A program made the position numbers and the translations under genes. Below, piece after piece: positions 63,734 to 64,000 of a stretch of 64,000 nt of DNA. Where the stretch lies: assembly GCF_019649055.1 (NCBI RefSeq), contig NW_026570228.1, forward strand, positions 868,001 through 932,000, read 5' to 3'. This DNA comes from Paramacrobiotus metropolitanus. Lineage: Eukaryota > Tardigrada > Eutardigrada > Parachela > Macrobiotidae. The notes under the pieces are model-generated. The model was not told where the DNA came from. It ran no database searches and saw nothing but the letters and a program-made list of their open reading frames with translations. Numbering within the stretch: the first letter of the stretch is position 1; each line of letters begins with the position of its first letter.

Positions 63734-64000
63734 CTGAAAAAAATTTATTAGCTCCTACAGCGACCAGTAATGTATCGTAAACACACGTTACGCTAAATCA
63801 TTGACGCTAAGTAGTTGAAACAGCTCAGGTCTTTGGTAACAGATACCGTTACCGTAAGTCCGTAACCATTAAAAATGTTGTTTAGTTTTAATTACTTTGC
63901 TGCATCGCGACCATATCTTTGAGTGAAACGCTTCGTTTCGGCTTGTATGGTAACTGTGACAGAGCCGTTTCAGCCATTTCTCATCAGTGAGATTTTGGAA

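Noticed and set aside
61410-64000. Kinase exons for the plus-strand MAM paralogue
   Set aside because: I looked for HRD, DFG, APE and SDVWS motifs on the plus strand and found none within the window.

Overview
The window looks like nuclear DNA of a small ecdysozoan animal, most likely a tardigrade. The split genes have GT-AG introns, often 55-140 bp. There are single-exon rhodopsin-like receptors, an arthropod-style gustatory receptor with phase-0 introns at its 3' end, and a MAM-domain receptor tyrosine kinase. Many small TA-flanked inverted-repeat elements are present. Genes are sparse and unrelated genes sit side by side, so this is not bacterial. The tardigrade guess rests partly on my memory of similar F-box-like proteins near 9.6-11.9 kb and was not checked by search.

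Layout. 0-0.4 kb: end of a retroelement-type reading frame. 2.2-42.4 kb: a dispersed cluster of class A orphan GPCRs. Those on the minus strand are at 2.2, 13.8, 17.6, 21.5 (dead), 25.5, 31.1 (divergent) and 41.3 kb. Those on the plus strand are at 34.8 (5' frameshift) and 38.2 kb. A heavily decayed relic lies at 5.0 kb. A gustatory-receptor gene (6.3-8.4 kb) and a broken F-box-like gene (9.6-11.9 kb) sit inside the cluster. Eight of the nine GPCR copies share an NRV/NRI triplet in place of DRY, DPxL in place of NPxxY, and an almost invariant second extracellular loop, which suggests one ligand class. The ninth, at 31.1 kb, is divergent.

44.6-54.1 kb (minus strand): a receptor tyrosine kinase that I could reconstruct as 16 phase-compatible exons, about 1,659 codons. 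It has a signal peptide, seven MAM-like modules, one membrane helix and a kinase domain with HRDLAARN and DFG but a degenerate glycine loop. 58.2-61.4 kb (plus strand): an inverted partial paralogue with only the MAM2-MAM5 part, the same intron phases, and no signal peptide or kinase exon visible.

The spaces hold many non-autonomous inverted-repeat elements: two copies of a foldback family (22.8 and 58.5 kb), a foldback in a gustatory-receptor intron, several TA-flanked MITEs (20.9, 28.3, 36.0, 52.0 kb), a 1.3-kb element with nested palindromes (28.8-30.2 kb), and a pure (TA)70 tract. The right edge has terminal exons of two genes I could not identify.
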